DNA of 64,000 nt from Cucumis sativus (Eukaryota; Streptophyta; Magnoliopsida; Cucurbitales; Cucurbitaceae): assembly GCF_000004075.3 (NCBI RefSeq), contig NC_026656.2, forward strand, positions 17,928,607 to 17,992,606, given 5' to 3'. The notes under the pieces are model-generated. The model saw only the letters and a program-made list of their open reading frames with translations. It did not search any database and had not been told where the DNA came from. How positions within the stretch are numbered: the first letter of the stretch is position 1; the number at the start of each line of letters is the position of its first letter. Position numbers and translations under genes: made by a program. This document shows positions 50,201-62,987 of the stretch, piece after piece.

Positions 50201-51682
50201 TTTAAATATTATTTATTAATTAAAGCCAAGGAATTTCAAAATAATAATAACAACGACAACAATAATAATAATAGCAACGCTATGAAGGCATTTATTTACA
50301 TTTTAATTATCTTCGGATTGTTAAATTGGTTAGGGATTGGACTATTCTATATATATTTTTTTCAAAGGTGATATAATATAAATTAGTGTTCTATGCCATT
50401 TTAAAATGTTTTAGGATAATTTATTTATAATAACGTCAAGTTGTCTGATTAATTAAAAAAATGATATGGCATGGAAGGAAGTTGTATAAAGACAATTCTA
50501 AATTTAAAAAATCGTATTAATTGTTAATCACAGACCTAAATTAATTATTCCATTATGTTATTTAATAATTATATTTGTTATGATATAATGGATGAACGTT
50601 ATATAAATATTAATTCTATGTTGGACGGTAGTGCTTTTGTTTGATTTTGTATCCACAAAGAAATTGTTCAATATAAAGCAAGCTCATGGCATTTATGGTT
50701 TTACATAAATAAATAAATTAGTTGGTTTCCTATTAAAGGGTAATTTATTTGTAAAGAATTTGCAAATACTTAATATTTAGTTTACCTACAAATTGGTTGT
50801 CCGATTTGTTTTCTAGAAAAAAATAGTGTTCATATCAATATTTATGCAAAAAATAGTGCATCTTTGAATAATCATCTACGTTCTTCGTCGTATTCCATCT
50901 TTCAATCTCACGCCTCAGTTCTAAATTGATCGTATATGTTTAAATTTGTTCACTAAGCAACATAGAAGACGACTGAAACAAACTTCATTAATGTTATAAA
51001 TAATATTTGATACTAAATTCATATTTAAAATATGTAAATGGTAAATAAACAAGTAGTTGCTTAACAATTATGATAAAATTATTACGACCTAAGCCTCCAG
51101 CAACCAAATAAACCTTTATTTATGTATAAAAATGATTTGTTAGGTAACTTCAACCACATGAATTGTTTGTTCCTGAAAGAGCAAGCATGAGAAGTATCTA
51201 AGAAAATAAAGTACAAATTAAGCTCCATCCCATATGAGCATTTTGCATAAATTTAATTGAACAAATAAGGAGACTTACAAAACCTAATATTGCATAGTGA
51301 TGGGTGGGAATAGGCATTTTTATTTGATGAAAACTACTTAACTGCAAACTAAAGAAGTTTCAGGAGATATTCAAAATTAACATGAACCACTTCACTCTCT
51401 CTCCTTCCCATATTCAACAGGTAGGCAGAAAAGAGATGGCAGGACAATTAACAAAGAACAAATACTAACCACCAGATTAATCAAAAGCTAAATACAGTCT
51501 CTACAGACCTTTTTTTTTCTTTCTTCTTTTGTTTAACCTCTTCAACTCTCAAAACAATACCAACCCTTTTATTTCTAGCCGGACTCTCCGCTTCAAAATT
51601 ATGCAGTACTTTGAAACTTCAACTTCCAGCAGCCCATACGGTCTTAGTACCACCATTTCCAAACACGACAGATTGCATATGA

Positions 51683-54522
51683 TCATCCCTCTGCATTAAC
51701 TAGAACGAATAGAGGTTTGTCTCCCAATCGTTCACGGCCCTGATAAAATGCCAAAGGAAAAATGGCAGAAGTTTATTTTAAATTTCCAAGACTACAGAAA
51801 TAAGAATCATAAGCACATCATAAACATGATAAGACTAGACAAAAGTCTAGTAGAAGGTTCTGATCTGTTCTCAGTGTTTTGCAAATACATACCTTTAGTC
51901 CATCCAGCTCGATCACACATGCACACTCGACCACCTCAACGCCAACTCGCTCTGCCGTATGCAGGTCCACAACCAATTAATACAAACAAACAGTAGATTA
52001 TGATTATGAAAAAATATTGCTCATTTAGAGAAGTTAGAAAGAGAAGGATCCCATCCGCGGAGCAGCCACAAAGGGTTGAGTCAACAGAGAAGTATCATTT
52101 CTCAGCAAATTCTTTAGTACCATAAGTTACTAAACTGAGCAAAGTTTGTTCAGAAACTGCAGCATGATGGTTCCCGAAATTGCATATGTATTTTGGTTTT
52201 GGCAAAAGCGAAGGGAGCTTGAGATCTCCCCTGCCAAAAAAAGCTGATATGCGTAAAGATGAAAAACTATACCATCCCCTCACTGCCTATAACAGGATTG
52301 TTGCCTCCTAGCTAACAGAATCATAAAGGGCCCACACAATCAGCAAAACTCTGAGTAACGCTCATGCCCACAGAACAACTTTTATTCCTAACTCATTACT
52401 TCATTTTGCTCACACCATTTCTCTTACCTATTTCTTAAATCCGGGGTCAATTACAGCGCTCACAATAACAATTAACCAGATTCAACGAATAACCTGAGGC
52501 CTAGAATTGAGCAAGTTTTGAATATCACAGACAAGATAGGCAGTGTCATTGAGCAAAATACCAAGTGAAAACAAGGTGCTTCCTCGTTTTATTTAGCTGG
52601 GCAGTTCATGTACAACAAATAAGTAAGATATCCACTTGAAAGACTGAACATGGGCTTTAAAAGTAGCCTACCAAGTAGCCTTATTGCTGCACACAAGGTT
52701 CCTCCAGTTGCAATGAGATCATCTATCACAAGAGCACGTTCTCCAGCTTCAACAGCTCCCACATGCATCTCTATTTTATCAGTTCCATACTCTAAAGAGT
52801 ACTCTTCTGAAATGACTTCACCTGTGAAAATCATCAAATGAATGCAATTAAGATACCGAATCGTGATTTTACTTCTATTTGAAGATGGAATAATAATGGA
52901 TAATAGCCCGGAGTATACTAATATTAAGTTTACTAAGGCCTAGGTTGATAACTTATTTGTTTTCGGTTTTTGAAAAAATGTCTCTGCTTTCTCACAATTT
53001 CTTTACAACAGTTTTCATCTTTCCTAAGAAAAGTTCTCAATTCACAGCCAAAATCCACAACCAAAAACTACTATTTTCGGTTTTTATAACTTATCTTTGA
53101 TTTTAAAAACATACCTAAAAGAAAGATAGCAAAACAAAGAAATTCCCAGGTGTGAAAGGAAGGTGAAAGGAAGTGTCTATAAGCTTCATTTTCGAAAATA
53201 AAAAAATATAGGTTCATCAAACCAAAGTGATCAAAATAGCAAAAATAACTTCAACCATAACTAAAGCTTGAAGTTTCTTGCATTGGAAAGAGATTAACCA
53301 TAAAAAGCATTCGGATTGATCACTCATTTACCATCGGGTCATAGAAAGCAAACAAACGCGATACCATATGCATGTAGAGTTTTTGTAACATGCAGAAACA
53401 TTCTGCTTGAATCGGTAGCTGAAAGTAGACATAGATTCAGAAGGGTAAGTTGTACCAGGCAACTTCTTGGGTTTTCTCATGGGCACGAATTTTGCACCAA
53501 TAGCCAGAGCTATCGGAGGGCCAAAAATGAAACCCCTCGCCTCAATTCCTGCCGAAGAAAAAAGATCAATCAATGGTTAAAGTTAAACCACAAAAAAACT
53601 TCTCCCCCTGATGTAAATGATCCTTTTGAAGGTAGAATTTACCAGCGACGACAGAGATATCCTTCCCTCTGTACCTCTCCACGAACAAATCGATAGTGTC
53701 CTTGAAGGCCTTTGTATCAAGAAGCAAAGTTGTAATATCCTGAAACAAAATCCCTACAAAAGAAAAAGGAAGAGGAACAAGAAAATCTATTTAGCTCAAA
53801 ACTTAGTACCAAACAGCACCCATCACACACGAAGAAAACCCAAATGAGCATGACAGGAAAAATGGATCTCTCAGCCTAAAAATGACCAATCGAGAACAAG
53901 ATGAGTACCTGGTTTAGGAAAATCTGGGATAACTCGAATGGCCTTGGAGATTTTGGGTATGCGTGGGTCTTGTTTATCGGTGGGCGCCATTACTTGATCC
54001 GGCACCGTCTTCCTCACTGCCAAACAGCCGCCGGACAGTCGATCAACAGAGTTTCACGAAGGTAAAACCAGAGAGAAAGTAGAGGGGCAGCGGCCAATAT
54101 GGAAAAGCAACCATAGGTTTAATTTATTATTTATTGTACAAAAAGTAGGAGGAAAGAGCATTTGACAATCACAACAGAGGAACCAAATGACCAAAATGCC
54201 CCGTCATTACATAAAATCCTTCCCCCAATTACCCGAATTCCCGCAAGGAGAAGTTCAATTTTGACATGTGTCGACGAATATTGACTAACACAAGAGACGA
54301 TCGAGAATTCGAATTACCATTGCATCGCAGAGGAGAGAAAGAAGATGTATGGTGTGGAAAGTGAGTCAAATGTGTACGACAAGACGAGAAAGCGCCGCCG
54401 AGGGCTGTTGAGGTAGATGCAATGAGATCACGAGAAGGAGTGAAGATGGCGGTGGTCCTGCAGTAGTGCGAGGGTGAAGGGGAAAGAGGAAGTGAGGAAG
54501 TGAGATCGAAGACTGCTTTCAT
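51683..54522 (-). CDS. APT1: Adenine phosphoribosyltransferase with plastid transit peptide
   Basis: Seven exons, minus strand: 54522-54318, 54016-53909, 53753-53643, 53548-53456, 52821-52672, 51951-51893 and 51739-51683. They join to 260 residues. The enzyme converts adenine and PRPP to AMP, salvaging purines and inactivating cytokinin bases. Conserved blocks are [33 protein letters not shown]-type ([11 protein letters not shown]), the flexible-loop region [14 protein letters not shown], and the PRPP-binding [11 protein letters not shown] at 204-214. Exon 1 gives a 68-residue Ser/Thr-rich N-terminus poor in acids, a likely chloroplast transit peptide. Met78, in exon 2, would start a 183-residue cytosolic form, the usual APT1 size. 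One gene may therefore feed two compartments. An intron between exons 4 and 5 carries a MITE-like relic. Confidence 0.94.
52937..53215. mobile_element. MITE-like relic in an APT intron
   Basis: The stretch begins GTTGATAACTTATTTG followed by GGTTTTTGAAAAAATG and ends CATTTTCGAAAATAAAAAA, imperfect inverted ends. The middle (ACAATTTCTTTACAACAG, CTTTCCTAAGAAAAGTTCTC, GCCAAAATCCACAACC) resembles a short non-autonomous family I associate with cucurbits. No coding capacity. Confidence 0.4.
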
Positions 54523-56298
54523 CGCCGGCTCTGATCTGAAAGAAGAAAATAAAATTGTGGAGTGGAGGCGAAGGCCAATTTGGTTCGATGAATTTTGCGG
54601 GTCATTACAATGTAAGCCACGTGGACAATGGGAACTTAAATACTAATAAATAAGTTTAATTTAATTAACCAATAAAAATGCACCATTTTTTTTTAAAAAA
54701 ATATAATTTATATACATATATACATATAGTTATTAAACATTTTTTTTTTACCTAAACCCTGCCTACCTTCCTTAATTAGATTAAGCTTCTTCTTTTTTAT
54801 CTTTCAAAATAATAATAATATATGAAGTTGTGCCATCAATTTTGGAATTCATAATTTATAAGTTTTTATTATAGGAACTATTTTTGTTAATAAATTAAAT
54901 TTAAAAGTGAAATATAGAGGAATATTGTGATTGAGAATCAAAGGCATTAAGGCAGCAGGGTATTGATTCTCGTGACATTTCCTTATATGGCCTATCATCT
55001 TTTCCACATTTTCTTTTCATTCTTTCAACCATATTTACATAAAATACATTTTTTTTCTTTATACAACTTGTGTAATTTTTAATGTGCCTTTTTGTTGTAT
55101 TTGAGAATAGCAATTCATTTCACCTTTCAACTTCAAAACTTTAGATATAAATAATCATTAGCTATATATAAAATCAAAAGCATGTTTCAAATGTTTTTTT
55201 ATGGGATATTTCAATATTATTGAATTAGCTTCTCTTTATAATTAGAATTTCTTTAGTATTGTGGTAATATAGTATAATTTCATAAATTGGACTCACTTCA
55301 TTTTGGTAAAATGAATCTCCTAAATGAAGTTCATGTACCAATGAATGAATGAGAAGAGTATTCATATTATATTAGCATATAAAATTTTAAAATATTAGAA
55401 GTGAGCATGATAAACTCACATCATTCGAAAAATCGAGTCGACCAAATCTGACCAAATCGAAGAGGCTCGGTTTGAAAATTTTCTAAAAACTACCTCTTAC
55501 TTACTAATGCTCACCCTATAAATTATGGATGACTAGCCAAGACCAACTCCAGGGGTGGATATACCAAACCTATTTTAAAGGAAATTTATGTTGAAGTCTG
55601 TTTCCATAGGTTTGTTAAAGCCATGTAGTTTGGTAAGCGAAATTTATATAAAAGCTAAGAATATGGTACCAAAATAGAAGAACCTAAATTTGTATTTTTA
55701 TGTATTTGGTTTGTGGGTTATATATACACACACACAAATAAAATAAAGTATATGGATGAGAAAGAAAGCATTGGCAATGAATAGTTATAGTCCACAAGAA
55801 ATGTGGAGTAGTCGGTAGTCACTATTCAATTCACAAAATTGTTTGCATATAACTTTAATATGGTTTAGGTACATATATACTTCTAACTCACCAATCAAAA
55901 CTAATGTTTAAGATAAGTGCCTAATATTATGTTTACCAAATTATGCCAAAATGTTATTTGAAACAGTTCTTCAAAACAAGATCTCAGAACTGCTTAATTA
56001 TGATTTCTGTTCTTCCTTCCTCTCTCAACTCCAACTGCATATTCTTCCATCTTCTTCTCTAAATCTCCCACCCTCACTCGCCTTCCTTGCTCCTTCTTTC
56101 TGCACCTTGGATTCCATCAAGTGGAGTTTGTTTTTTCTTCCTCCGACCACCCACTTAATGACAATTGAACAAAGTGTTTTCAAAAGCCAAATGAGCTAAG
56201 CTTAGTGGAATTTAATACTTTTTTCAAAATTTTAAAGTCAAGTACAAAAACCCCATTAAAGAATATGGGGGTATAGTTAGGGGTAGGTTGAAATGATA

Positions 56299-56330
<32 letters not shown>

Positions 56331-57053
56331 CAGTTGGGGGCACTGCCACTTGGTAGTTATATTTGAGGTGAGCTAAAGAAATGAAATGTAACAAAAGCTC
56401 CCAAACTGTGGATGGCGGCCTCTCATTTATATTTTGGATTTAATTTTTGCAACTGATCCAAGTTGAGTGAGGGAGAGGTTGTAAAGATATTAATAAAAAC
56501 GCGTTTTAATTTTGTCATTTATGACTAAAATTCAATCTCAATACTTCTAACTTCTAAATTCTAATTCAACTATCCCCCATCATCCCAACCTCAGTATATA
56601 ATAACATTATACATCCATCTCATTTTTGTTAAACCTAGCTAACTTATAACAGTTGTATTCAATTTATTTTCCCTGTAATGTATATATAACTTCATAGTTT
56701 GAAGAATATGATGAGAGGCATATGAAGTTGAATAGTGAATAGAAAGAGTGGAATATGAATATGAAGTGGTAAGGCGGTTGAATAGTCAGCGCAGCCACGT
56801 CCTAATAGTTTGACCGAATTCCATCCGCCGCCGACAATCCCTTAAACCAAAACGTGCTCACTCTCTCCTTATATCTTCCCCTCCATCTTCCTATCACTCC
56901 TCACGCAACTTCCTTCCTTTTTTATTCTTCTTCTTCTTCTTCTTCTTCTTCTTCTTCTTCTTCTCTCTCTATAAAACTCCCCACTTCCCTTTCCTTTCTT
57001 CTCCAAATTCCAATTTCCAAATTCCTCTGAATTCTCAATCTTCTCCTTCAACT
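54523..57053. promoter_or_regulatory. Divergent intergenic region between the APT and ZAT genes
   Basis: APT upstream DNA includes a G-box (54618-54623). The middle is AT-rich with an AT microsatellite near 56298-56325. The ZAT promoter side has a W-box core TTGACC (56810-56815), a DRE/CRT core GCCGAC (56830-56835), and a 13-unit TTC run (56925-56963) directly upstream of TATAAAAC at about 56970. No coding exon is visible. Confidence 0.55.
56925..56963 (+). repeat. TTC trinucleotide run in the ZAT core promoter
   Basis: Thirteen uninterrupted TTC units immediately before CTCTCTATAAAAC. On the other strand it reads GAA. It would be a readily variable promoter microsatellite. Confidence 0.85.
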
Positions 57054-57776
57054 ATGGCTCTCCAAGCTCTCAATTCCCCAACCATGGCCGTCGCTCCTCC
57101 TCCCTTTCACTTTGATGAAGTCTCCTTTCTTCAGCCACTCAAGCCTTGGGCCAAGCGCAAGCGTTCCCGCCGCCCATCTTTGGATGATTCTCCCTCTGAA
57201 GAAGAGTATCTTGCTCTCTGTCTCATCATGCTTGCCCGCGGCGGCGGTGGTGGCGGAGGCAGCATCCGTTCTTTGCCGGAGCCTACCATGTCCACCAAGT
57301 CCCTTTACAAGTGCCCCCTTTGCGATAAGGCATTTTCCTCTTACCAAGCTCTAGGTGGTCACAAGACTAGTCACCGGAAACCCACCACCGCTGACGACCA
57401 GTCCACGTCGCTCTCCGGTACCACGTCCAACACCACGTCTAACTCCAGTGGAAAAGCTCATGTCTGTAATGTTTGTCACAAGTCGTTCCCCACTGGCCAG
57501 GCCTTGGGTGGCCACAAGCGCCGCCACTACGATGGCGGTGCTAACGCTGCCGTGAATCACCAGAGCTACAGCGGGATGACGTTGACATCGTCGGAGGGAG
57601 TAGGTTCGACCCACACAGTTAGTCATAGCCACCGAAACTTTGACCTGAACATCCCGGCGTCTCCGGCTCTGTCGCAAAAGCTCTTCTTCCCCGGTGATGA
57701 GGAGGTGGAAAGCCCTTTGCCGACGAAGAAACCTCGGTTCCTCTGGATACCGGAACCGGAGATCTCGCTGAATTAG
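57054..57776 (+). CDS. ZAT10/AZF-type C2H2 zinc-finger repressor
   Basis: A single exon of 240 codons. Order: basic B-box KRKRSRR (34-40), the L-box [15 protein letters not shown] (49-63), a seven-glycine run, zinc finger 1 (CPLC to HKTSH, about 85-107) and zinc finger 2 (CNVC to HKRRH, about 136-158), each with the plant QALGGH motif, then a C-terminal EAR repression motif FDLNIPA (196-202). This is the C1-2i subclass (STZ/ZAT10, AZF1-3), nuclear repressors induced by cold, salt, drought, wounding and ABA. Intronless structure is typical. The promoter carries DRE and W-box cores, matching stress induction. I cannot separate ZAT10 from AZF orthology by eye. Confidence 0.93.
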   Translation: MALQALNSPTMAVAPPPFHFDEVSFLQPLKPWAKRKRSRRPSLDDSPSEEEYLALCLIMLARGGGGGGGSIRSLPEPTMSTKSLYKCPLCDKAFSSYQALGGHKTSHRKPTTADDQSTSLSGTTSNTTSNSSGKAHVCNVCHKSFPTGQALGGHKRRHYDGGANAAVNHQSYSGMTLTSSEGVGSTHTVSHSHRNFDLNIPASPALSQKLFFPGDEEVESPLPTKKPRFLWIPEPEISLN

Positions 57777-58770
57777 AACGATCCTTTCCCGGATTGGGAA
57801 AAAAGGGTTGAATCAAAATTCATAATTTAGTTGAATTTTTATTTTTATAAAATTAGATTAGATGATTTTTGGTATGTAGAAAGAGGGTGCAGGCAAAGAC
57901 ATGGTTCAGTTTGGAACTTTGTATCACAGAAAAATTCAATTAATTCTTTATTTTCTTTTCCAATTGGGAAGATTCTTTGCACTCACAGTTCTTGAATTAT
58001 GCAAGTGGAAACAGAACTCCCATCATGACAAGCACCAAACCCTACACATACATGTGAGTAGGCGTTGGGGGTGGGCTGATTCAATGTAGCAGAAAAAATA
58101 ACAAACTCAATTTGGCGATTCTTGGAATTTGGTAAATTACACTTAACAGTTAAGACTTCTTGATTTCATATTGACGTTCGACTAATTAAGTCATTTATTT
58201 TCTCCACTTTATAATATAGTCGACCTTCTAGAATGAACCTGACTGAGGTAGAGGTAGCAATATTTTAAATTTCTTCTACATATTATTATCATTGATGTAT
58301 GAATTTGACTAGTTGGTTGGAATGCAAAAACTACAGACGTTCTATACTTCAACAACACGCATAACCAGTCAAAAGGAGCTTTCATACTCAATCTATCATT
58401 AGCCACAACCACAAGCGCTATTTCCCTATGCTTTCACAAAAACCAAAAGTTGGAGACCAGAAAAGGCAGGGAGAGAAAAAAAGCAATGAATGATAACTAC
58501 ATCATTAGAAATTTACAAGAAATTTTGCCCTGGCCTTTCTCTATTAGAATGAAAGTACATGAATGTTGAAAATTTTGATCCACTTTTGAGCACCATAAAT
58601 TTCCTACCATCTATGGAACACTCACCAACTTCTATGACAGACTCTGTCAGTGGATCTTTTATTTCTTTTTGTTTCATGAATTATGGTAAAAAGAATGGGT
58701 TCAAATTGTTGGCATCATCTTTAGGTCAATGGTGCAGTCAGCAGATACCTGTTCCTTGTCCTGCGCTTCT
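57777..58770. other. Convergent spacer between the ZAT and QWRF genes
   Basis: The two genes face each other here, so this 1 kb holds both 3' UTRs. AATAAA-like and AT-rich signals occur, but I see no coding exon or notable repeat. Confidence 0.5.
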
Positions 58771-61713
58771 CTATTGAGCTGGTGTGCGTTCTAATTGCAA
58801 TACGTGTGTTCTCAAGCTGAATTCTTTTACCTGATTAAAAATAATAATAATTCATGTGTGAGAAAGAAAAACTGGAGAGAGATAAGAGAATGAGAGAAAG
58901 AGGATACAAAATGATACCTGCATGGATGCTACTGTAGACAACAGATCGTTGCACTGATCAAGCAACGCACGCTCATTTGCATTAACATCAGCAAGTTTTG
59001 ATACAGCAGAGTTCACATCTCCAACCTATCATCAGCAATAAGAGATAGTTTTTTAATCATGTACATTTAAGCTATGTATTCATTTCAAGGTATTATTCAC
59101 AAGTGTTTAAACAGAAGAAAACTTAAAGGACCAGTCCTCTGCTTACTGTTGTTGATACATGAGTAAAACTGTAGTATTTGTATCCTAAAATTAAATTACA
59201 AAGGACAATAGCAAAAGGAAAATCCAGCTACTCTACATAAATGACAAAGATGAATACAAAAGCAACAAACATCAGGTCGTGGTGGAATTGTTACCTTTAA
59301 TAGCCATAAGCTTAAGGATGGTGTTATTGCTTGTATCACATCAACTGCTGAACAAATAGCATCCTTGACATCTTGGACATCCGCCTGTGATGACAAAGAT
59401 AAATGCATTAATAAACAGAGAATGAGGAAAGAAATTTGATGATACACATTCATACACGAAGACTGCACACACCTTAGCCCCTTCATCAACTGGCAAGCGG
59501 AGGGTTCTAGCTTCCAAAGCTTCTGTAATACCAGACAGAGAGCTTGAAAAGTCTTGATCCAGAAGATCCAACTCGTCCAAACATGTCATCTACATTAGTA
59601 AATTATAATAAGTCTAATTATGTGATAACATGAGGGAGCCATACAACCCCCTAAGGTTGTTTTCAAGATAACAAGATATACAACAAGAGAGGAGAGGGGG
59701 GGAAGAGAGCAGACGAAGCAGCCACATATCTTACTTGAGACTTGAGGATAGAAGCCAGCTTTAGTTTGTGCTGTAGTGATTGCAACTCGTGTCTTTTGGC
59801 TATAACAGATTCGCGCAGTTCTGAAATACCATTCCAAGCACTGAAGAGGTTTCTCTGACAAAAGGAACGATTCAACAATATAAGTAAAATAGTTTGGATT
59901 CCCCAACTCAAGTCAATTAAGAGAACAAATGAGAAAGATTGATAGTAGAAGAAGGCAATTTGGTGATCGGGATAAGCAAGAGGGAGAAGAGGGGAATGAA
60001 AGACCAATTAACAAAAATCAAGAAGCCTAAGTTATCACAACATATTCATTTATCAGCAAAATGCTAACTTGAGAACCAGAACAAATTCTCTCCTTTGCTA
60101 CATTCAGACATAATTTGGAGGTTCAAAAGCACCTATATAACAGTTGATACTTGATGATGATCCAACAAGAGATGATTATCATATTGTTGACTGGAGGCAA
60201 TATAATTAGGCTATACAGAATATGATGCAAATCAGACAAATGATTGGTTGAAATTTCCACTAGAAAGGAAAAGATCGACAACTACTTTCAAAAACTAAAG
60301 CGGGAAAGTGACGAATCATACCTCAGCATTCAAGCGCTGGACAGAAGATGTGATGTCTGCTTTAGCATTCAGAAAACGCCACTGTAAAAGCCTATTGTAC
60401 AACATCTTCAATGAATGTGCATCAACCATCCGACTATCTCCCATTTTCCCCTTTCGAGCTTCATTAGCAAAACTCAAAGTAGATGGTGTGCTGCCCCAGC
60501 TACTACCAAACCCATTTGTCACTGAGCATCTTACACGAGATGGACTTCCTTTTGAAGGTGATAATATGGACATGGATGATGCTAAAAGCTTACTTGGGGA
60601 TGCAGGACCAATTGAAAATTTAACCGGAGACGGCTGCTCCATATTGTTATTAGCAACCTGGCGAGGAGATGATGCTTGACTATCAATTGAATGCTTCTTG
60701 GAAATATTTACTTTCGAAGGTAATGCTTTTGCTCCAGTGTTTTTAGATGACGGGGAACCCAGCTCTGGTTGCCGCCGCAACCGATTGTTAGTCTCCTGCC
60801 AGACTCTTGCCGGTACTACAACAACTCGAGGGCCACGCTGTCCTTTTCCGGCACCACCCTCCTGCGTTCCCGAATTACTACTACAAGACACGCTATCAGA
60901 ATCGGACGAAATGTCTAAACTACTAGCTGAAATTCCTTCGGCAAGAGGCTCTACCGCCTTCTCCAATTCTACCTTTCCAGAATCAGAACTAAGTCTTCCA
61001 TCAAATGAAGATCTGTCTTCGGCAAACGAATTCTGCAGAGCTCTGACTACATTCCCAGACCCACTAGCGACCTTCTTCCGATCATCCACACAATCCAAAC
61101 TCCTGCTCATACAATTCGCCTGCCGGTGACTACCCTGCCACCGCTGCTGATCTACTGGCTTCATATTCTCAGTTTGATCGGCTCCGGCACTGCCCCCAGT
61201 ACCTCTAGGCGTACCCTTCCGAACGCCAGGAGTCGGTGCAGGCTTTGACTTGCTTACCTGCAATGGAAATGATTCACCTTGAAAAGAAACCGATAGGCTT
61301 CGCGTCGAATTGAACAACAGCTTCTGAGCAGCGGACATCTCACCCCTACCATTACCATGACCAAATCTGAAATCCAACGAATTAGGATGCGGAGTGCCCC
61401 TGTGTGGCCTCTCCACGGATTCCGACCGCCTGAACGAGGATGGCATCGGAGTCAGAACAGTCGTCGAAGTAGATATTCCAGAAACCGAAGGGGAGGGACA
61501 TCGTCTCAGAACCGATGCAGAAGAAGAGGAAGAGGAAGAGGAAGATGACAAGTATCTAGAAGTGACTTCTCGAGATTTAGGTCGTCGTGCGGCGGCACCA
61601 TGGTCGGGATCAGAAGGTAAAAGAGGCGGTCTCATAGAGTTTTGAGAGTGAGATACTCCCTGAGACTGAGCCACGGTTTTAGGATTCAACGTCGTCGAAA
61701 CAGCAGCAACCAT
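58771..61713 (-). CDS. QWRF-motif microtubule protein (SCO3/QWRF2, AUG8 family)
   Basis: Six exons, minus strand: 61713-60322, 59854-59735, 59589-59473, 59384-59295, 59025-58918 and 58830-58771. All phases are zero and they give 628 residues, near QWRF2 and SCO3 (about 640-660). Exon 1 encodes a long, disordered Ser/Pro/Arg-rich basic region with repeated SP motifs (PSPVKFSIGPASPSKL, LSPSKGSPSRVR) that suit microtubule binding and phosphorylation, then the naming QWRF at 444-447 (LLQWRFLNAKA). The remaining exons are predicted coiled coil (SELRESVIAKRHELQSLQHK). AUG8-type members belong to the augmin complex and organise spindle, phragmoplast or cortical microtubules; SCO3 also affects plastid development. 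The short last exon ends ERTPAQ. Confidence 0.92.
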
Positions 61714-62987
61714 TATTTCCGTTCAAAAGACCCCGTCTTGAAACCCTAATTTTTCACGGGAGACCGTCTCAACATGAATCCGAACACCAAAACAAACCAC
61801 TTTTCCCAGTAAGTAGAAAGCAATGTCAACAAATTCCAGAGCAATCTGAACGGAGGAACGGAATGTTTGCTCTGAAATGGCCTAATTGAGTTTTTCTAAA
61901 AAATGACCGTTGGAATTTGGCCGGAGAAATACAGAGAAGCGAAGTGAGGTTGAGGAGGAAATGCACAACGGTCATTGACGTCACTGTTGCTTTTATATTA
62001 TTAAAAGAAATTTGAAAAAGGAGGAAGGAAGGAAGCTTTAATGACTACTCGCGAGAGTACTAGAGATCGATACTCGCGTTTGTTGGATGTAACGTGTCCG
62101 AATCTGTGGGTCCTTGGTAATATGCGCGTGCGAACGTGTTAAGCGGAAAGACGTTTAAAAGAGACCGAGTCTAGTGAACGTTGCAAGTGTGGGTCGACGT
62201 GGATCCCGATCTCTATCCAACCATAGACGTTGTGAATAAATAAATATGGCCTCCTAAGGCATTTTCCTTTATTTTTAGCCCAAAACCTACCATACTTTAA
62301 TTTTATGAATTCAATTATATGGCCTATGAATTGATCAACCAGACAATTATATGCACCTGAAATTTGGATTCCACATAATTCAAGAAATATGACTTGAAAG
62401 ATATTACAGCAATCCCTCGAATTCTTGAAACTTTGAAGTCAGAAAAGAAACTGTGCTCTCAAATGTATGAGGAATAAATATCACGTACCAAGAACAGATA
62501 AATTCATTGCTGGTTCTGTATGAGTCTGACATATCGTCATTAAAATTACATAACCAAAGAAACAGCAAATGCACTGGAGGCTAGACCGTCACGCGACTTA
62601 GGAGAAGTCCTTGAATTGAAGGGCCTCTCTTGCAGCATACCCAAATTAAAGTGTTGCATGTGAATTATAAGAGCCATTCACAAGTAAAATTAAAGGAGCA
62701 GTCATATTTAAAGTAACATGTAGATCAATTGCAAAGAGTAATTGCTGGTGCAAAACGAGCCGTCACGTTTTCAGCTACAAAATCAGATTGAGTCATTTAG
62801 ACACATCTTTTGGCATTAACACGTTAATGAAACATTTGAATCATATTCATGTTTAAAGAAAGTCGAGCCATGTAAAAGAGTTGGACTTACCAAGCACTAT
62901 TTTAGAGAAAGCCTACTGCTCTAGAAGGTAAATAAAAGAATTGGTTCCTGAAAACAAAAGGGCAGCGTCTTCAAATCTTCTACTGCT
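61714..62987. other. QWRF promoter and 3' flank of the Mpv17-like gene
   Basis: Besides the MSA cluster, a short GC-rich patch near 62046-62078 repeats TACTCGCG around CTCGCGAG. The part near 62400-62980 is probably the Mpv17 3' UTR. A short minus-strand open stretch near 62590-62640 (contains YAAREALQFKDFS then a stop) could be an alternative last exon but lacks a clear acceptor. Confidence 0.4.
61904..61983. promoter_or_regulatory. Mitosis-specific activator (MSA) elements plus a CRE palindrome
   Basis: On the minus strand, 61914-61904 reads TCCAACGGTCA, an exact match to the MSA consensus TCYAACGGYYA bound by MYB3R factors. On the plus strand, 61964-61974 reads CACAACGGTCA, matching the core. 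TGACGTCA, a perfect bZIP palindrome, follows at 61976-61983. All lie 190-270 bases upstream of the QWRF gene's ATG. Confidence 0.7.

Larger units (their letters stand above)
42734..51682. other. 8.9 kb region: RSL promoter and the largest gene-poor stretch
   Basis: Apart from the RSL promoter and the GC-rich patch at 46.6-47.2 kb (separate entries), this is AT-rich DNA with an AAT microsatellite (about 45470-45496) and a MITE-like relic near 45061-45250 (AACATAGTACCAAGTCAAGT then TTTTAAAAACTAAAAACATA). No further exons are visible. The last part (51300-51682) is probably APT 3' UTR and flank. Confidence 0.45.

Noticed and set aside
23831-51682. Search for known microRNA precursors, CRISPR-like arrays or retrotransposon polymerase genes
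   Set aside because: No known conserved plant miRNA sequence, regularly spaced repeat array or reverse-transcriptase motif was found by eye.
55428-55490. Possible coding or repeat patch with ATCGAGTCGACC and CTCGGTTTG
   Set aside because: Short, broken by stops in all frames, and without a partner repeat in this window beyond a vague likeness to the right-edge hairpin.
57048-57816. Several antisense frames and an Arg-run frame near 56869
   Set aside because: They are shadows of the GC-rich ZAT exon, or translations of the GAA/TTC microsatellite.
60308-61129. Two long plus-strand open frames (123 and 143 codons)
   Set aside because: Both are antisense to QWRF exon 1 and reflect its biased Ser/Pro codons.
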